From: Loigolactobacillus zhaoyuanensis
Lineage (GTDB): Bacteria > Bacillota > Bacilli > Lactobacillales > Lactobacillaceae
Length of the DNA stretch: 42,312 bases
Assembly (NCBI RefSeq): GCF_003946385.1
Contig: NZ_RHOE01000019.1
Location: forward strand, 1-42,312
Direction: 5' to 3'
The position numbers were made by a program, and so were the translations under genes. The notes below the pieces were generated by a model. That model was not told where the DNA came from and ran no database searches. It saw nothing but the letters and a program-made list of their open reading frames with translations. Each line of letters begins with the position of its first letter. Position 1 is the first letter of the stretch. Below, one piece after another: positions 19,466-28,892 of the stretch.

Positions 19466-19747
19466 TTATTTTGCTTTGGTTTTCCGGTCATCGCTAGCGT
19501 GACCATGGAATGTCCGTGTTGGTGCAAATTCGCCTAATTTATGGCCGACCATATCGTCTTGAACATAAACTGGGACGTGTTTCCGTCCATCATAAACGGC
19601 AATAGTGTAACCAATAAAACTTGGGTAGATCGTCGAACGACGAGACCAGGTTTTAATAACGGTCTTTTTGTCTTGATCAGCTTGTGCAGCGATCTTTTTC
19701 AATAAATGGTCATCAGCGAATGGTCCTTTTTTTAAGCTTCGGCTCAT
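19466..19747 (-). CDS. rpsS: 30S ribosomal protein S19
   Basis: 93 residues. It opens [19 protein letters not shown] and has [20 protein letters not shown] and [15 protein letters not shown]. It sits in the 30S head next to S13. A 119-bp structured gap separates it from rplB, unlike the tight spacing in the rest of the cluster. Confidence 0.98.
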   Translation of the reverse strand: MSRSLKKGPFADDHLLKKIAAQADQDKKTVIKTWSRRSTIYPSFIGYTIAVYDGRKHVPVYVQDDMVGHKLGEFAPTRTFHGHASDDRKTKAK

Positions 19748-19766
19748 TATGAAACCTCCTTTTCAT

Positions 19767-19848
19767 AAGTCAGAGTGACGCTTGAACGTAACTTGCTCTG
19801 ACTTGCAAATACAGATGTCCCGCCACTAAACATAACAGGGATCTGGCG
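19767..19848 (-). promoter_or_regulatory. structured intercistronic region between rplB and rpsS
   Basis: A perfect 9-bp stem (19767-19775 with 19796-19804) with an inner ACG/CGT stem lies just before the rpsS ribosome binding site. A second region can fold two mutually exclusive ways: 19812-19821 with 19838-19845, or CGCCA 19821-19825 with TGGCG 19844-19848. Competing stems suggest RNA-level control, but this is inference. Confidence 0.45.
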
Positions 19849-19866
19849 TAACTGATTATTTTATGA

Positions 19867-20706
19867 TTAATGTTTGCCTCGTTTGCGACCACGAACAATA
19901 AATTTAGATGATTGTTTGCGTGAGCTACGAGTCTTCTTGCCAAGGGTTTTCTTACCCCATGGTGATAATGGTGATGGACGGCCGATTGGGGCTTTACCTT
20001 CACCACCACCGTGTGGGTGATCGTTAGGGTTCATTACTGAACCACGAACTGTAGGACGGATACCCATCCAACGTTTACGACCAGCTTTACCGATGTTGAT
20101 CAATTCATGTTGTTCATTACCAACAGCACCGATCGTTGCACGGTTAACGATCAAGATCATGCGAACTTCGCCTGAACCTAAACGAACCAAAGCGTATTTG
20201 CCTTCTTTACCCAAGATCTGAGCAGAAGCACCAGCTGAACGTACTAATTGTGCGCCATGGCCAGGTTTCAATTCGATATTATGGATAACTGTACCAACAG
20301 GGATATTAGCTAGTGGTAATGCATTACCAACTTTGATATCAGCATCTGATCCAGATTGGACTTGCATGCCAACTTCTAATCCTTTTGGTGCAATAATGTA
20401 GGTTTTAATACCATCTGTGTATTGTAGTAACGCAATGTTAGCTGAACGATTTGGATCATATTCGATCGCTTTTACGATTGCAGGTACATTATCTTTTTGG
20501 CGCTTGAAGTCGATCACACGGTATTGACGCTTGTGACCGCCGGCGCGATGACGAACTGTGATATGGCCATGAGCATTACGGCCTGCAGTTTTTGTCATAT
20601 ATTCGGTTAATGACTTTTCAGGTTTTGTTTTAGTGATTTCAGCAAAATCTGAACCAGTCATATTCCGCCGACCGTTTGTAGTCGGTTTGTATTTTCTAAT
20701 CGCCAC
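19867..20706 (-). CDS. rplB: 50S ribosomal protein L2
   Basis: 279 residues with a GTG start behind GAGGGG. The C-terminal signature [20 protein letters not shown] contains the histidine important for peptidyl transfer. The N-terminal half has [18 protein letters not shown]. It is one of the largest 50S proteins, at the peptidyl transferase region and intersubunit bridges. Confidence 0.98.
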   Translation of the reverse strand: MAIRKYKPTTNGRRNMTGSDFAEITKTKPEKSLTEYMTKTAGRNAHGHITVRHRAGGHKRQYRVIDFKRQKDNVPAIVKAIEYDPNRSANIALLQYTDGIKTYIIAPKGLEVGMQVQSGSDADIKVGNALPLANIPVGTVIHNIELKPGHGAQLVRSAGASAQILGKEGKYALVRLGSGEVRMILIVNRATIGAVGNEQHELINIGKAGRKRWMGIRPTVRGSVMNPNDHPHGGGEGKAPIGRPSPLSPWGKKTLGKKTRSSRKQSSKFIVRGRKRGKH

Positions 20707-20740
20707 GCGTTTCCCCTCCTAGAATCAATTTAAAATTGAT

Positions 20741-21025
20741 TTATTTTTCGAAAATTGTGATTTCTTTTGAATCGTCAGTTAAAGCAACAACTGCTTTACG
20801 ACGTTTCTTAGTCATGCCAGCATAACGACCTTGGCGTTTTAATTTACCACGTACGTTAGCAATGTTGACATTTTTAACTTTGACGTCGAAGATTTCTTCG
20901 ATCGCGTACTTGACTTGTGTCTTGTTAGCGCGAACGTCAACTTCAAACGTATATTTTTTAGCGTCCATCAAGCTCATTGATTGTTCAGTGATCCATGGGC
21001 GTAAAACAACTTCGCGTGCTTCCAT
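20741..21025 (-). CDS. rplW: 50S ribosomal protein L23
   Basis: 94 residues. It opens [20 protein letters not shown] and has the [20 protein letters not shown] segment. L23 is the docking site for trigger factor and SRP at the exit tunnel. Its start overlaps the rplD stop by one base (TAATG). Confidence 0.97.
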   Translation of the reverse strand: MEAREVVLRPWITEQSMSLMDAKKYTFEVDVRANKTQVKYAIEEIFDVKVKNVNIANVRGKLKRQGRYAGMTKKRRKAVVALTDDSKEITIFEK

Positions 21026-21648
21026 TATGCAAGAGCCTCCTCTACTTGAGAAAGAGCAGCTTGAGTCAGGATTAATTTATCGTTAGCTACAACATCGAGC
21101 ACGTTAACGCCATCTGCAAAAACTACAGATACGTTTGGTAAGTTACGTGCAGCGAGTGCAGCTTGATCGTTACCATCTTCAAGAACTACTAATGCTTTAG
21201 TTTGTACATCTAAGTTCTTAAGGCTTTCAGCAAAAAGTTTTGTTTTTGGTTGTTCGAAGCTCAAAGCATCAACAACGATGATGTCACCATCAATAACTTT
21301 TTGGGAAAGAACGGACTTAATTGCTAAGCGACGTACCTTCTTAGGTAATTTATAGCTGTATGAACGTGGTGTAGGACCAAAGACGATACCACCGCCACGC
21401 CATTGAGGTGAACGAATCGAACCTTGACGGGCACGACCTGTACCTTTTTGACGCCATGGCTTGCGGCCACCACCACGTACGGCACTACGATTCTTAACAG
21501 AATGAGTACCTTGACGTAGAGATGCACGTTGCATGATGATTGCATCAAACACAACGTTATCGTTAGGGGCAATACCAAAAACGTCTTCGTTCAATTGAAC
21601 ATCGCCGTTTTGGCTGCCATCTTGTTTATATAATGCTACATTTGGCAT
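21025..21648 (-). CDS. rplD: 50S ribosomal protein L4
   Basis: 207 residues. The tunnel-lining loop is visible as [20 protein letters not shown]. It reads as wild type at the Lys-Gly-Thr-Gly positions where macrolide resistance arises. The C-terminal half has the Rossmann-like fold ending. In enterobacteria it autoregulates the S10 operon; that is not established here. It follows rplC by 20 bp. Confidence 0.98.
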   Translation of the reverse strand: MPNVALYKQDGSQNGDVQLNEDVFGIAPNDNVVFDAIIMQRASLRQGTHSVKNRSAVRGGGRKPWRQKGTGRARQGSIRSPQWRGGGIVFGPTPRSYSYKLPKKVRRLAIKSVLSQKVIDGDIIVVDALSFEQPKTKLFAESLKNLDVQTKALVVLEDGNDQAALAARNLPNVSVVFADGVNVLDVVANDKLILTQAALSQVEEALA

Positions 21649-21668
21649 TTGTAATCCTCCCTTCCTGA

Positions 21669-22301
21669 TTATTTAGCTGCTTTAACAGCATCTTTGATCG
21701 TAATTAGTGACTTCTTAGCACCAGGGACATTACCCTTGATCAAGATCACATTACGGTCTGTATCAACACGAACGATTTCTAGGTTTTGAATAGTAACGGT
21801 ATTGTTACCCATGCGACCTGGCAATGCTTTACCTGGGAATACCCGGTTAATGATTGCACCTAATGAACCAGGACGACGATGATAACGAGAACCATGCGCC
21901 ATAGGTCCGCGACGTTGGTTGTTCTTTTTGATAACGCCTTGGAAACCATGACCCTTAGTTGTACCCGTGACGTCGACGATTTCGCCAGCCTCGAATGTAT
22001 CAACTTTGATTTCATCGCCAACCTTGATAACTCCTAAGTCTACATCGCGAAATTCTCGAATGAAGCGCTTAGGAGTCGTGTTTGCTTTTGCAACATGACC
22101 CTTAGCAGGTTTGTTTGACAAAACTTCACGTTTGTCTTGGAAACCGACTTGGACAGCTTCGTAACCGTCAGTTTCTGGAGTTTTCACTTGCAATACCACG
22201 TTAGGTGTTGCTTGGATAACTGTAACTGGGATTAATTCACCGGCGTCAGTAAAGACTTGCGTCATACCTACTTTTGTTCCTAAGATTCCTTTTCTGGTCA
22301 T
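21669..22301 (-). CDS. rplC: 50S ribosomal protein L3
   Basis: 210 residues starting [20 protein letters not shown]. The central extension [20 protein letters not shown] and [20 protein letters not shown] reaches the peptidyl transferase centre. It is one of the two assembly initiators of the 50S subunit. It follows rpsJ by about 30 bp. Confidence 0.98.
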   Translation of the reverse strand: MTRKGILGTKVGMTQVFTDAGELIPVTVIQATPNVVLQVKTPETDGYEAVQVGFQDKREVLSNKPAKGHVAKANTTPKRFIREFRDVDLGVIKVGDEIKVDTFEAGEIVDVTGTTKGHGFQGVIKKNNQRRGPMAHGSRYHRRPGSLGAIINRVFPGKALPGRMGNNTVTIQNLEIVRVDTDRNVILIKGNVPGAKKSLITIKDAVKAAK

Positions 22302-22331
22302 GAGTACACCTCCAATTTAATTGTATTTGAA

Positions 22332-22640
22332 CTATAATTTAATTTCGATATCCACACCACTTGGTAAGTCTAACTTCATCAAAGCGTCAACAGTTTTAGG
22401 TGTTGGGTTGATGATGTCGATCAAACGCTTGTGTGTGCGCATTTCAAATTGTTCACGTGAGTCTTTAAACTTATGTGTTGCGCGGATAACCGTATATAAT
22501 GTACGTTCTGTTGGCAACGGGATTGGACCTGAAATTGTAGCCCCTGTCCGTTTTGCTGTCTCGACAATCTTTTCAGCGGATTGATCTAAGACACGATGTT
22601 CATAAGCCTTTAAGCGAATACGAATCTTTTGTTTTGCCAT
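22332..22640 (-). CDS. rpsJ: 30S ribosomal protein S10 (NusE)
   Basis: 102 residues beginning [20 protein letters not shown] with [20 protein letters not shown] in the middle. It is both a 30S head protein and a partner of NusB in transcription antitermination. First gene of the large cluster, behind a strong GGAGG and a leader of about 155 bases. Confidence 0.98.
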   Translation of the reverse strand: MAKQKIRIRLKAYEHRVLDQSAEKIVETAKRTGATISGPIPLPTERTLYTVIRATHKFKDSREQFEMRTHKRLIDIINPTPKTVDALMKLDLPSGVDIEIKL

Positions 22641-22797
22641 GTTTTTTCCCTCCTTCGTTCATTTTAAAAACAAACTAGCTCCGTGAAAATTCCCAATACA
22701 CTCTGCCATGGCAAAGCGGCCGGGTGTGTCGCAACCTTCCACATCATTGCTAATTCTAGGTTTCCCTAGGGGCTGTCCCTACTCGGAAATCAGCACC
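22641..22797 (-). promoter_or_regulatory. S10 operon 5' leader with hairpins
   Basis: The untranslated leader (about 155 bases) contains a CCTAGGG/CCCTAGG-type stem (about 22765-22786) and a hairpin built on TGCCATGGCA (22704-22713), extended by CTCT..AAAG (22701-22716). No gene is seen. A role in autoregulation of the S10 operon is possible by analogy with other bacteria. Confidence 0.45.
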
Positions 22798-22803
22798 TTG
22801 TCT

Positions 22804-22832
22804 ATTATACGAGAAAGCACTTGGTACTGCAA
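22804..22832 (-). promoter_or_regulatory. promoter of the S10-spc operon
   Basis: On the minus strand TTGCAG (22832-22827), a 17-base spacer and a perfect TATAAT (22809-22804). It is the only strong promoter upstream of rpsJ. Confidence 0.85.
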
Positions 22833-22903
22833 GTTATTTTTGAAAAAAGTTACAGCGGCTAAAATAAGTACGCCTAATTATTGGCTTACAAATATCCCTT
22901 CGG

Positions 22904-22932
22904 TTGACAAGACACCCCGTGGCGTTTACGCT
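22904..22932 (+). promoter_or_regulatory. candidate promoter of the cysteine hydrolase gene
   Basis: TTGACA (22904-22909), 17-base spacer, TACGCT (22927-22932). The -35 is perfect and the -10 is weak. It diverges from the S10 promoter with about 70 bp between. Confidence 0.55.
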
Positions 22933-22962
22933 AAAGCTACTATATAGATAGAGGTGATTATT

Positions 22963-23520
22963 TTGTCTTCTAACACTGCATTATTGATCATTGACTATAC
23001 TAATGATTTTGTCGCCGATACTGGCGCGTTAACTGCCGGCAAACCTGCTCAGGCTATTGAACCACAGATCATTGAATTAGCCAAGCAATTCGTCACTAAT
23101 GATGATTGGGTGTTCTTACCAACTGATGTACACACATCAAATGATCCGTATCATCCGGAAAGTAAACTTTTTCCTAGCCATAACGTTGCTGGTAGCTGGG
23201 GGCACGACTTATATGGCCAGTTAGCTAGCTGGTATCAAGAAAACCATAAACTGGCGAAAGTCAGCCAGTTCGCTAAAACAAGGTATAGCGCATTTGCTGG
23301 CACTGACCTCGATCTGCGTTTACGTGAGCGTCAGGTTGACACGTTACATTTAACTGGGGTCGACACCGATATTTGTGTTTTACACACCGCTGTCGACGCT
23401 TATAACCTCAACTACAACTTGATCATTCATCGCTCGGCAGTGGCATCTTTCGACTCGCAAGGTCACACTTGGGCTTTAAAACATTTCGCTGACGTCTTAG
23501 GCGCTGAAGTTGTTGAGTAA
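22963..23520 (+). CDS. isochorismatase-family cysteine hydrolase, nicotinamidase-like
   Basis: 185 residues from a TTG start at 22963, with AGAGGTG 6-12 bases before it (a GTG at 22954 is inside that site). Catalytic triad D11 (LLIIDYTNDF), K105 (FAKTRYSAF) and C138 (GVDTDICVLHTA) is intact. D55 and H57 (TDVHTSND) with H73 fit the metal site of nicotinamidases. I infer nicotinamide deamidation in NAD salvage, but amidase substrates vary in this family. It stands alone on the plus strand and ends at a bidirectional terminator shared with fusA. Confidence 0.85.
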   Translation: MSSNTALLIIDYTNDFVADTGALTAGKPAQAIEPQIIELAKQFVTNDDWVFLPTDVHTSNDPYHPESKLFPSHNVAGSWGHDLYGQLASWYQENHKLAKVSQFAKTRYSAFAGTDLDLRLRERQVDTLHLTGVDTDICVLHTAVDAYNLNYNLIIHRSAVASFDSQGHTWALKHFADVLGAEVVE

Positions 23521-23522
23521 AT

Positions 23523-23569
23523 AAAAAAATCCGTATCCTGAGAAAATCTCTCGGGATACGGATTTTTTT
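23523..23569. terminator. bidirectional terminator between the hydrolase gene and fusA
   Basis: ATCCGTATCCTGAG (23529-23542) pairs with CTCGGGATACGGAT across an 8-base loop, flanked by A7 on the left and T7 on the right, so it works for both convergent genes. Confidence 0.9.
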
Positions 23570-23587
23570 AATGCACGTTAGCTAAAA

Positions 23588-25687
23588 TTAATCTTCAGCA
23601 GGTGTGCCGCCATTTTTCTTGATGATTTCAGCTTGAACAGCCTTTGGTACAGCTGAGTAATGATCAAAGGTCATTGTGAACGTTCCACGGCCTTGGGTAG
23701 CTGAACGTAATGTTGTTGCGTAACCAAACATTTCAGATAACGGAACCATAGCGTTAACCATTTGTGTATTACCGCGGGCTTCCATACCTTCAACTTGGCC
23801 ACGACGAGCCGTTACATGGCCCATAACGTCGCCTAAGTTATCTTCAGGCGCAACGATTTCAACTTTCATGATTGGTTCTAGGATCACAGCGCCAGCTTTT
23901 TTAGCAGCTGCACGGAGTGACATTGAAGCGGCAACTTTAAAGGCAGCTTCACTAGAATCGACATCATGATAAGAACCATCATAGAGACGTGCTTTAACGT
24001 CAACTAATGGATAGCCAGCCAAGACACCGTTAGCCATAGATTCTTTCAAACCTTGTTCAACGGCAGGGATAAATTCACGTGGAACGACACCACCGACGAT
24101 GTTGTCTTCGAATTCGAAGCCAGCGCCTTCTTCATTAGGTGTAAATTCAACCCAAACATCACCATATTGACCTTTACCACCAGACTGGCGTACAAACTTA
24201 CCTTGTGCGGAAGCTTGCTTAGTGAAGCTTTCACGATAGGCAACTTGTGGCGCACCAACAGTTGCTTCAACGTTAAATTCACGACGCATACGATCAACGA
24301 TGATATCCAAATGTAATTCGCCCATGCCGGCGATCAAAGTTTCACCAGTTTCAGGATTAGTTTCTGCCTTGAAACTTGGATCTTCTTCAGCCAACTTTTG
24401 TAAAGCGACATCCATCTTATCTTGATCAGCCTTAGTCTTAGGTTCGATTGAAACCTGGATAACTGGATCAGGGAATTCCATTGATTCGAGGATCAATGGA
24501 TGCTTAACTGCGGTTAATGAATCACCAGTGGTTGTGTTCTTCAAACCGATAGCTGCAGCAATATCACCAGAGAAGACTTCAGGAATTTCAGTACGATGGT
24601 TTGAATGCATTTGTAGTAAACGACCAACACGTTCACGAGTATCCTTAGTTGCGTTCAAAACATATGAACCTGATTCCAATGTACCGGAGTACACACGAAT
24701 AAAGGTTAAACGACCAACGAATGGATCCGTTGCGATCTTGAATGCCAAGGCGGCGAATTCTTTGTCATCGCCGGCAACTAACTCAACTTGTTCGCCTGTA
24801 TTAGGGTCAGTAGCTGGGTAAGGTTTAACGTCAAGTGGTGATGGTAAGTAATCATTAACAGCATCCAACATCATTTGAACACCTTTGTTCTTAAAAGCAG
24901 AACCAGCTAATACTGGGTAAGCTTGTAAGTTCAAAGTTGCTTTACGGATAGCGGCTTTGATTTCATCTTTAGGAATATCTTGACCATCAAGATATTTTTC
25001 CATGATGCCATCATCAATGTCAGCCAATTGTTCGATCAATTGGGTACGACGTTTTGTAGCTTCTTCTTTATAGTCGTCAGGTACATCAACGGTATCCCAT
25101 TTAGTTCCTAATTCGTCTTCATCATAAAGATCAGCTTTCATTTCAACTAAATCAATGACACCTTCAAAATCATCTTCAGCGCCAATTGGCATTTGAATTG
25201 GTAATGCGTTAGCTTGTAGGCGATCTCTAATAGTAGAAACGGAATAATCGAAGTCTGCACCAAGTTTATCCATTTTATTAGCGAACACGATACGAGGAAC
25301 ACCATAAGTTGTTGATTGACGCCAAACGTTTTCGGTTTGTGGTTCAACCCCAGCTTGGGCATCAAGGATAACAACGGCACCATCTAAAACACGCAAAGAA
25401 CGTTCTACTTCAATTGTGAAGTCAACGTGTCCTGGAGTATCGATGATGTTGATTCGATGACCCTTCCATTCTGCAGTTGTTGCTGCAGATGTGATTGTGA
25501 TCCCACGTTCTTGTTCTTGGGCCATCCAGTCCATTTGTGAAGCACCTTCATGGGTTTCACCGATTTTATGGATTTTACCGGTATAATACAAGATACGTTC
25601 GGTTGCCGTTGTCTTACCGGCATCAATATGGGCTACGATCCCAATGTTACGTGTTTTTTCTAATGGAAATTCACGAGTGTTTGCCAT
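23588..25687 (-). CDS. fusA: translation elongation factor G
   Basis: 699 residues, normal. GTPase motifs are AHIDAGKTT (G1), the RGITI switch region, DTPGH (G3) and NKMD (G4). Domains II to V follow, with [19 protein letters not shown] in domain III and [20 protein letters not shown] in domain IV. It drives translocation and, with RRF, ribosome recycling. Third gene of the str operon but separated from rpsG by 174 bp that includes two hairpins, so it may be regulated separately. tuf is not adjacent. Confidence 0.98.
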   Translation of the reverse strand: MANTREFPLEKTRNIGIVAHIDAGKTTATERILYYTGKIHKIGETHEGASQMDWMAQEQERGITITSAATTAEWKGHRINIIDTPGHVDFTIEVERSLRVLDGAVVILDAQAGVEPQTENVWRQSTTYGVPRIVFANKMDKLGADFDYSVSTIRDRLQANALPIQMPIGAEDDFEGVIDLVEMKADLYDEDELGTKWDTVDVPDDYKEEATKRRTQLIEQLADIDDGIMEKYLDGQDIPKDEIKAAIRKATLNLQAYPVLAGSAFKNKGVQMMLDAVNDYLPSPLDVKPYPATDPNTGEQVELVAGDDKEFAALAFKIATDPFVGRLTFIRVYSGTLESGSYVLNATKDTRERVGRLLQMHSNHRTEIPEVFSGDIAAAIGLKNTTTGDSLTAVKHPLILESMEFPDPVIQVSIEPKTKADQDKMDVALQKLAEEDPSFKAETNPETGETLIAGMGELHLDIIVDRMRREFNVEATVGAPQVAYRESFTKQASAQGKFVRQSGGKGQYGDVWVEFTPNEEGAGFEFEDNIVGGVVPREFIPAVEQGLKESMANGVLAGYPLVDVKARLYDGSYHDVDSSEAAFKVAASMSLRAAAKKAGAVILEPIMKVEIVAPEDNLGDVMGHVTARRGQVEGMEARGNTQMVNAMVPLSEMFGYATTLRSATQGRGTFTMTFDHYSAVPKAVQAEIIKKNGGTPAED

Positions 25688-25713
25688 TGTAAAAATGTTT
25701 CTCCTCTCATTAA

Positions 25714-25733
25714 AAAGCCGAGTGATCGGCTTT
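25714..25733 (-). terminator. terminator-like hairpin in the fusA leader
   Basis: On the minus strand AAAGCCGA, a four-base loop and TCGGCTTT are followed by further T residues, then almost at once by the GAGAGGAG ribosome binding site of fusA. In position and shape it resembles an attenuator. Confidence 0.5.
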
Positions 25734-25771
25734 AGTTAGTGGCAGTTTAAATATGTTTTAGCGGTCAGCTT

Positions 25772-25800
25772 AAGCTACCTTTAAAACACACTCTTTTCAA
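25772..25800 (-). promoter_or_regulatory. weak promoter candidate for fusA
   Basis: On the minus strand TTGAAA (25800-25795), 17-base spacer, TAGCTT (25777-25772). Weak -10 box; it lies between the two hairpins of the rpsG-fusA gap. Confidence 0.3.
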
Positions 25801-25801
25801 C

Positions 25802-25846
25802 AAAAGGGGCTACTATATGGAAACACATATAATAGCCCCCCTCTTT
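25802..25846 (-). terminator. hairpin after rpsG, probable partial terminator
   Basis: GGGGCTACTATATG (25806-25819) pairs with CATATAATAGCCCC (25826-25839) with one wobble. On the minus strand only four T residues follow; on the plus strand CTCTTTTT follows. Probably partial termination between rpsG and fusA. Confidence 0.6.
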
Positions 25847-25861
25847 TTAAATAAGTTTAGA

Positions 25862-26332
25862 TTACCAACGATAATGTGCGAATGCACGGTTAGCGTCAGC
25901 CATTTTATGCGTATCTTCACGCTTTTTAACTGCTGCGCCGGTATTGTTAGCGGCATCCATGATTTCACGTGCTAAGCGTTCATCCATTGTATGTTCGCCA
26001 CGTTGACGTGAATATTGAACCAACCAACGTAAACCTAAAGTTGTACGACGATCAGGACGTACTTCGATCGGTACTTGATAGTTAGAACCGCCGACACGAC
26101 GAGCCTTAACTTCAAGAACTGGCATGATGTTCTTCATTGCTTGTTCGAAAACTTCCAATGCATCGTTACCAGTTGTGTCTTTAATGTTGTCAAATGCTTT
26201 ATAAAGAATCGTTGACGCAGTACCGCGCTTACCATCAACCATCAAACGGTTGATCAAGCGTGTAACCAATTTAGAATTATAAATTGGATCTGGTAATACG
26301 TCGCGTTTTGCAGCAGCGCCTTTTCTTGGCAT
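25862..26332 (-). CDS. rpsG: 30S ribosomal protein S7
   Basis: 156 residues. It opens [20 protein letters not shown] and has [21 protein letters not shown]7 organises the 30S head at the E site and exit channel. In E. coli it represses the str operon; a small AGCAAG/CTTGCT hairpin (26353-26370) in the 73-bp gap after rpsL is the only visible structure here. Confidence 0.98.
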   Translation of the reverse strand: MPRKGAAAKRDVLPDPIYNSKLVTRLINRLMVDGKRGTASTILYKAFDNIKDTTGNDALEVFEQAMKNIMPVLEVKARRVGGSNYQVPIEVRPDRRTTLGLRWLVQYSRQRGEHTMDERLAREIMDAANNTGAAVKKREDTHKMADANRAFAHYRW

Positions 26333-26405
26333 ATTACGTAACCTCCTGAATCAGCAAGTCATTGCTTGCTAACATAATTTTGTTTTTTAGCGTTAATTAA
26401 GTGTT

Positions 26406-26819
26406 TTATTTCTTAGGACGTTTTGTACCGTATTTCGAACGGCTTTGCATACGGTCAGTTACACCGGCAGTATCTAAAGCGCCACGAACGATATGGTAAC
26501 GTACACCAGGTAAATCCTTAACACGGCCGCCACGGATCAAAACAACACTATGTTCTTGCAAGTTATGGCCGATACCAGGGATATAGGCAGTAACTTCGAT
26601 CAAGTTAGACAAACGAACACGTGCATATTTACGCAATGCAGAGTTAGGCTTCTTTGGTGTCATAGTGCCGACACGAGTAGCTACCCCACGTTTTTGTGGT
26701 GCAGGATTGTTTGTTTGTACTTTCTTCATACTGTTGTACCCAAAATTCAAAGCAGGTGCATCAGATTTAGTCGTTCTTGATTTACGACCTTTACGTACTA
26801 ATTGGTTAATAGTAGGCAT
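26406..26819 (-). CDS. rpsL: 30S ribosomal protein S12
   Basis: 137 residues. The decoding-centre loop [17 protein letters not shown] has the wild-type lysine of streptomycin sensitivity; the second loop, [16 protein letters not shown], is also wild type. First gene of the str operon, behind a leader of about 180 bases. Confidence 0.98.
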   Translation of the reverse strand: MPTINQLVRKGRKSRTTKSDAPALNFGYNSMKKVQTNNPAPQKRGVATRVGTMTPKKPNSALRKYARVRLSNLIEVTAYIPGIGHNLQEHSVVLIRGGRVKDLPGVRYHIVRGALDTAGVTDRMQSRSKYGTKRPKK

Positions 26820-27001
26820 CTAAGTAATTCTCCCTTCCTTAAAATCGAAAAATATAAGTCCACACTTCCAGGTGTCTCTTTTTTAAATGTAATGAAATTC
26901 GCGCAATAAAAAAGAGTGAAAACACATCTAGAAATCAATGTGCAGTCGCTCACAGTCAGCACGCCCATAGTTAAATGGATAACTGTTCGACAAAAAGCAC
27001 C
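26820..27001 (-). promoter_or_regulatory. str operon 5' leader
   Basis: The untranslated region contains a CACAT/ATGTG hairpin followed by TTTTCACTCTTTTTT (about 26912-26945, minus strand) and a nearer ACAC/GTGT hairpin. The first resembles a weak terminator. No coding capacity is evident; a control role is inferred. Confidence 0.4.
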
Positions 27002-27007
27002 TTTGTT

Positions 27008-27036
27008 AGAATACCATGGTATTTTCACAGTGTCAA
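27008..27036 (-). promoter_or_regulatory. promoter of the str operon
   Basis: On the minus strand TTGACA (27036-27031), 17-base spacer and TATTCT (27013-27008). Perfect -35 and good -10. Confidence 0.85.
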
Positions 27037-27089
27037 TAAGTCACCGCAAACAAATCTCAAAAAAATGCGTAGTTTAAATATAGGTACCG

Positions 27090-27133
27090 CAACAATAATG
27101 CCCGTATAAATCACAAAAAATATTATATTGTTG
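27090..27133. repeat. inverted repeat upstream of comC
   Basis: CAACAATA (27090-27097) and TATTGTTG (27126-27133) face each other across 28 bp in the divergent promoter region. It could be an operator; no known site is recognised. Confidence 0.35.
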
Positions 27134-27183
27134 CTGGCTAAAATAATTCCACGCTATTTTATATTGCTACAGGAGGTTAACGA

Positions 27184-27876
27184 ATGGGATTTCTACTACT
27201 TTATTTTCTAATTTTTTATTTTGGTGCCAGCTTGGCTTCTGGGTTATTTCTTTGTGCAGAAAGGATCACTCATCAGCAATCGATCATCCGTCCACGCTCA
27301 CATTGTATTGCCTGCCAGCATCCCTTAAGTTGGTGGCAGTTATTGCCTGTTTTTAGTTATCCTTTGCTTGGTGGACGCTGTTATTACTGTCACATTCAAA
27401 TCGCGCTTACGACCTGGAGCGCAGAAGTAATTGGTGGTAGCTTAGCTCTTTTTAGTTGGTATGTTGCGCCAACTAAAATGGCCCTGATCAATCTGAGCCT
27501 ACTATTTATTGGCCTATTTCTTTTTAGTTGGATCGATATTCAACAACGCGTACTTTATCCAAGTTTATTTATACCATGGCTATTCAGCTTGCTTGTATTG
27601 CGCGGTAACTCCGTTCATTACCAAGCTGCCTTAGTTATTTTATGCGGCTTGGGGCTATTTGCCTATTACTCTCATGGTTTAGGCAGCGGTGATGTTGAAT
27701 TATTAACTGGTCTAACCCTTCTATACGGGTTCAACGCGACTAATCACATTCTGGTCCACGCTTGCTTACTGGCATTATTGAGCTATCCACTACTTCGGCA
27801 ACGCCAACTTCCTTTTATTCCCTACTTAAGTCTAGGCGTTTGGCTTTACTTTGTTGAGATTTATTTGATTGGCTAG
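27184..27876 (+). CDS. comC: prepilin peptidase / N-methyltransferase (A24 family, ComC-like)
   Basis: 230 residues, membrane protein. The cytoplasmic N-terminal domain has two CxxC pairs, C41-C44 and C66-C69, as in the bifunctional enzymes. Catalytic aspartates are D118 (FSWIDIQQRV) and D170 (GLGSGDVELL), the two conserved sites of TFPP aspartic peptidases. Six to eight hydrophobic spans are visible. It would cleave and methylate prepilins of the ComG competence pseudopilus; no other com gene is nearby. AGGAGG lies 8-13 bases before the ATG. It lies divergently next to the str promoter. Confidence 0.9.
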   Translation: MGFLLLYFLIFYFGASLASGLFLCAERITHQQSIIRPRSHCIACQHPLSWWQLLPVFSYPLLGGRCYYCHIQIALTTWSAEVIGGSLALFSWYVAPTKMALINLSLLFIGLFLFSWIDIQQRVLYPSLFIPWLFSLLVLRGNSVHYQAALVILCGLGLFAYYSHGLGSGDVELLTGLTLLYGFNATNHILVHACLLALLSYPLLRQRQLPFIPYLSLGVWLYFVEIYLIG

Positions 27877-27877
27877 C

Positions 27878-27935
27878 TATAACACGCTGGATTGGTAACT
27901 TATAACATGCTGTATTGGCAACTTATAACATGCTA
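27878..27935. repeat. tandem direct repeats of 23 bp, about 2.5 copies
   Basis: Units at 27878-27900 and 27901-27923 share TATAACAYGCTG and an ATTGGYAACT end, with three differences; a third partial copy starts at 27924. They begin two bases after the comC stop. No spacer sequence, so not CRISPR. Function unknown. Confidence 0.8.
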
Positions 27936-28067
27936 GAAGGTAGGTCGAAATATAATTTGTCAGACGATTGATCTCGTTTACCTGAAAAACCGACGATCAA
28001 TTTATTCATAGGTGCTGACCGGCTATAATACAACTTTACGTGCTTGCATCAGAATAGAAAATTATCA

Positions 28068-28892
28068 TCAAATCGCCAAATGTTGCTGAACAACTTGCTC
28101 TAACATTTGAGCGACACCATCACGGTCATGATCCACCGTTTCGCGCCAAGCAACCCGCTTCACACTCGGTATTGCATTAGCCATTGCAACACCATAACCG
28201 ACATCGCGAATCATTTCTAAATCATTTTCATAGTCGCCAAAGCACATAAAATCTGCCATATCTAGGTGTGCATGCTCAGCAACGACTGCCAACCCAGCTG
28301 ACTTATCGACTCCCGGTGCAGTGGCTTCGTAAAAGAAACGACCAGAACGAACAAAATGTAGCGGCAACTGCTGTAAAGCTTTGGCCGCTTGAGTAACGTG
28401 TAGGACATTATGCTGCGTCATATTGATCGTGAATTTATAGAAATGAACACCTGGTTGGGCTAACTCCCGCTGTAGATCAGCTAAATTATTGATTCGTTTG
28501 TTTTGCATATCCGGTTGATTTTGTACCACTTGCGATCCGGTAGTTGGCTCATACAGTAACATGTAATCGAGACTACAAATACACAACCGCACTTGCCAAC
28601 GCTGGGCAATCTCAAAAGCTGCAATAATGAGATCATTGGCCAGCGCAGTAGCTTTGAGCTGCTGGTTATTCGGCCCATAAACTACGGCACCATTTAAACA
28701 GACCCGATAACCAGGAACCTGCAAGGTTTGGCGTAATAACTGATCGACAGTTGGCAACGTGCGACCAGAACAAATCGCGATCTGCGCGCCTTGTGCACTC
28801 ATATGTCGTATTGCTTGTTGATTTGCCAGTGAAACTTGGCTTTGCTCATTAAATAAAGTTCCATCCAAATCAGTACCGACTAAAGAAATCAT
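28068..28892 (-). CDS. Cof-type HAD-IIB family hydrolase
   Basis: 274 residues from the ATG at 28892, which follows GGGG; an earlier GTG-type start at 28907 is less likely. HAD motif I is GTDLDGTLF, motif II ICSGRT, and motif IV FGDYENDLEMI, followed by YGVAMANAIPSVK. The IIB cap domain lies between about 85 and 200. Enzymes of this family dephosphorylate sugar phosphates, FMN or pyridoxal phosphate; the substrate here cannot be told. It sits between comC and rpoC, transcribed leftward on its own. Confidence 0.85.
   Translation of the reverse strand: MISLVGTDLDGTLFNEQSQVSLANQQAIRHMSAQGAQIAICSGRTLPTVDQLLRQTLQVPGYRVCLNGAVVYGPNNQQLKATALANDLIIAAFEIAQRWQVRLCICSLDYMLLYEPTTGSQVVQNQPDMQNKRINNLADLQRELAQPGVHFYKFTINMTQHNVLHVTQAAKALQQLPLHFVRSGRFFYEATAPGVDKSAGLAVVAEHAHLDMADFMCFGDYENDLEMIRDVGYGVAMANAIPSVKRVAWRETVDHDRDGVAQMLEQVVQQHLAI

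Noticed and set aside
19770-20009. 79-codon minus-strand frame overlapping rplB and the gap
   Set aside because: Shadow frame: histidine and valine-rich composition and it overlaps the conserved end of L2.
27878-27935. CRISPR array
   Set aside because: The repeats are directly adjacent with no spacers, only 2.5 imperfect copies, and no cas gene is present.
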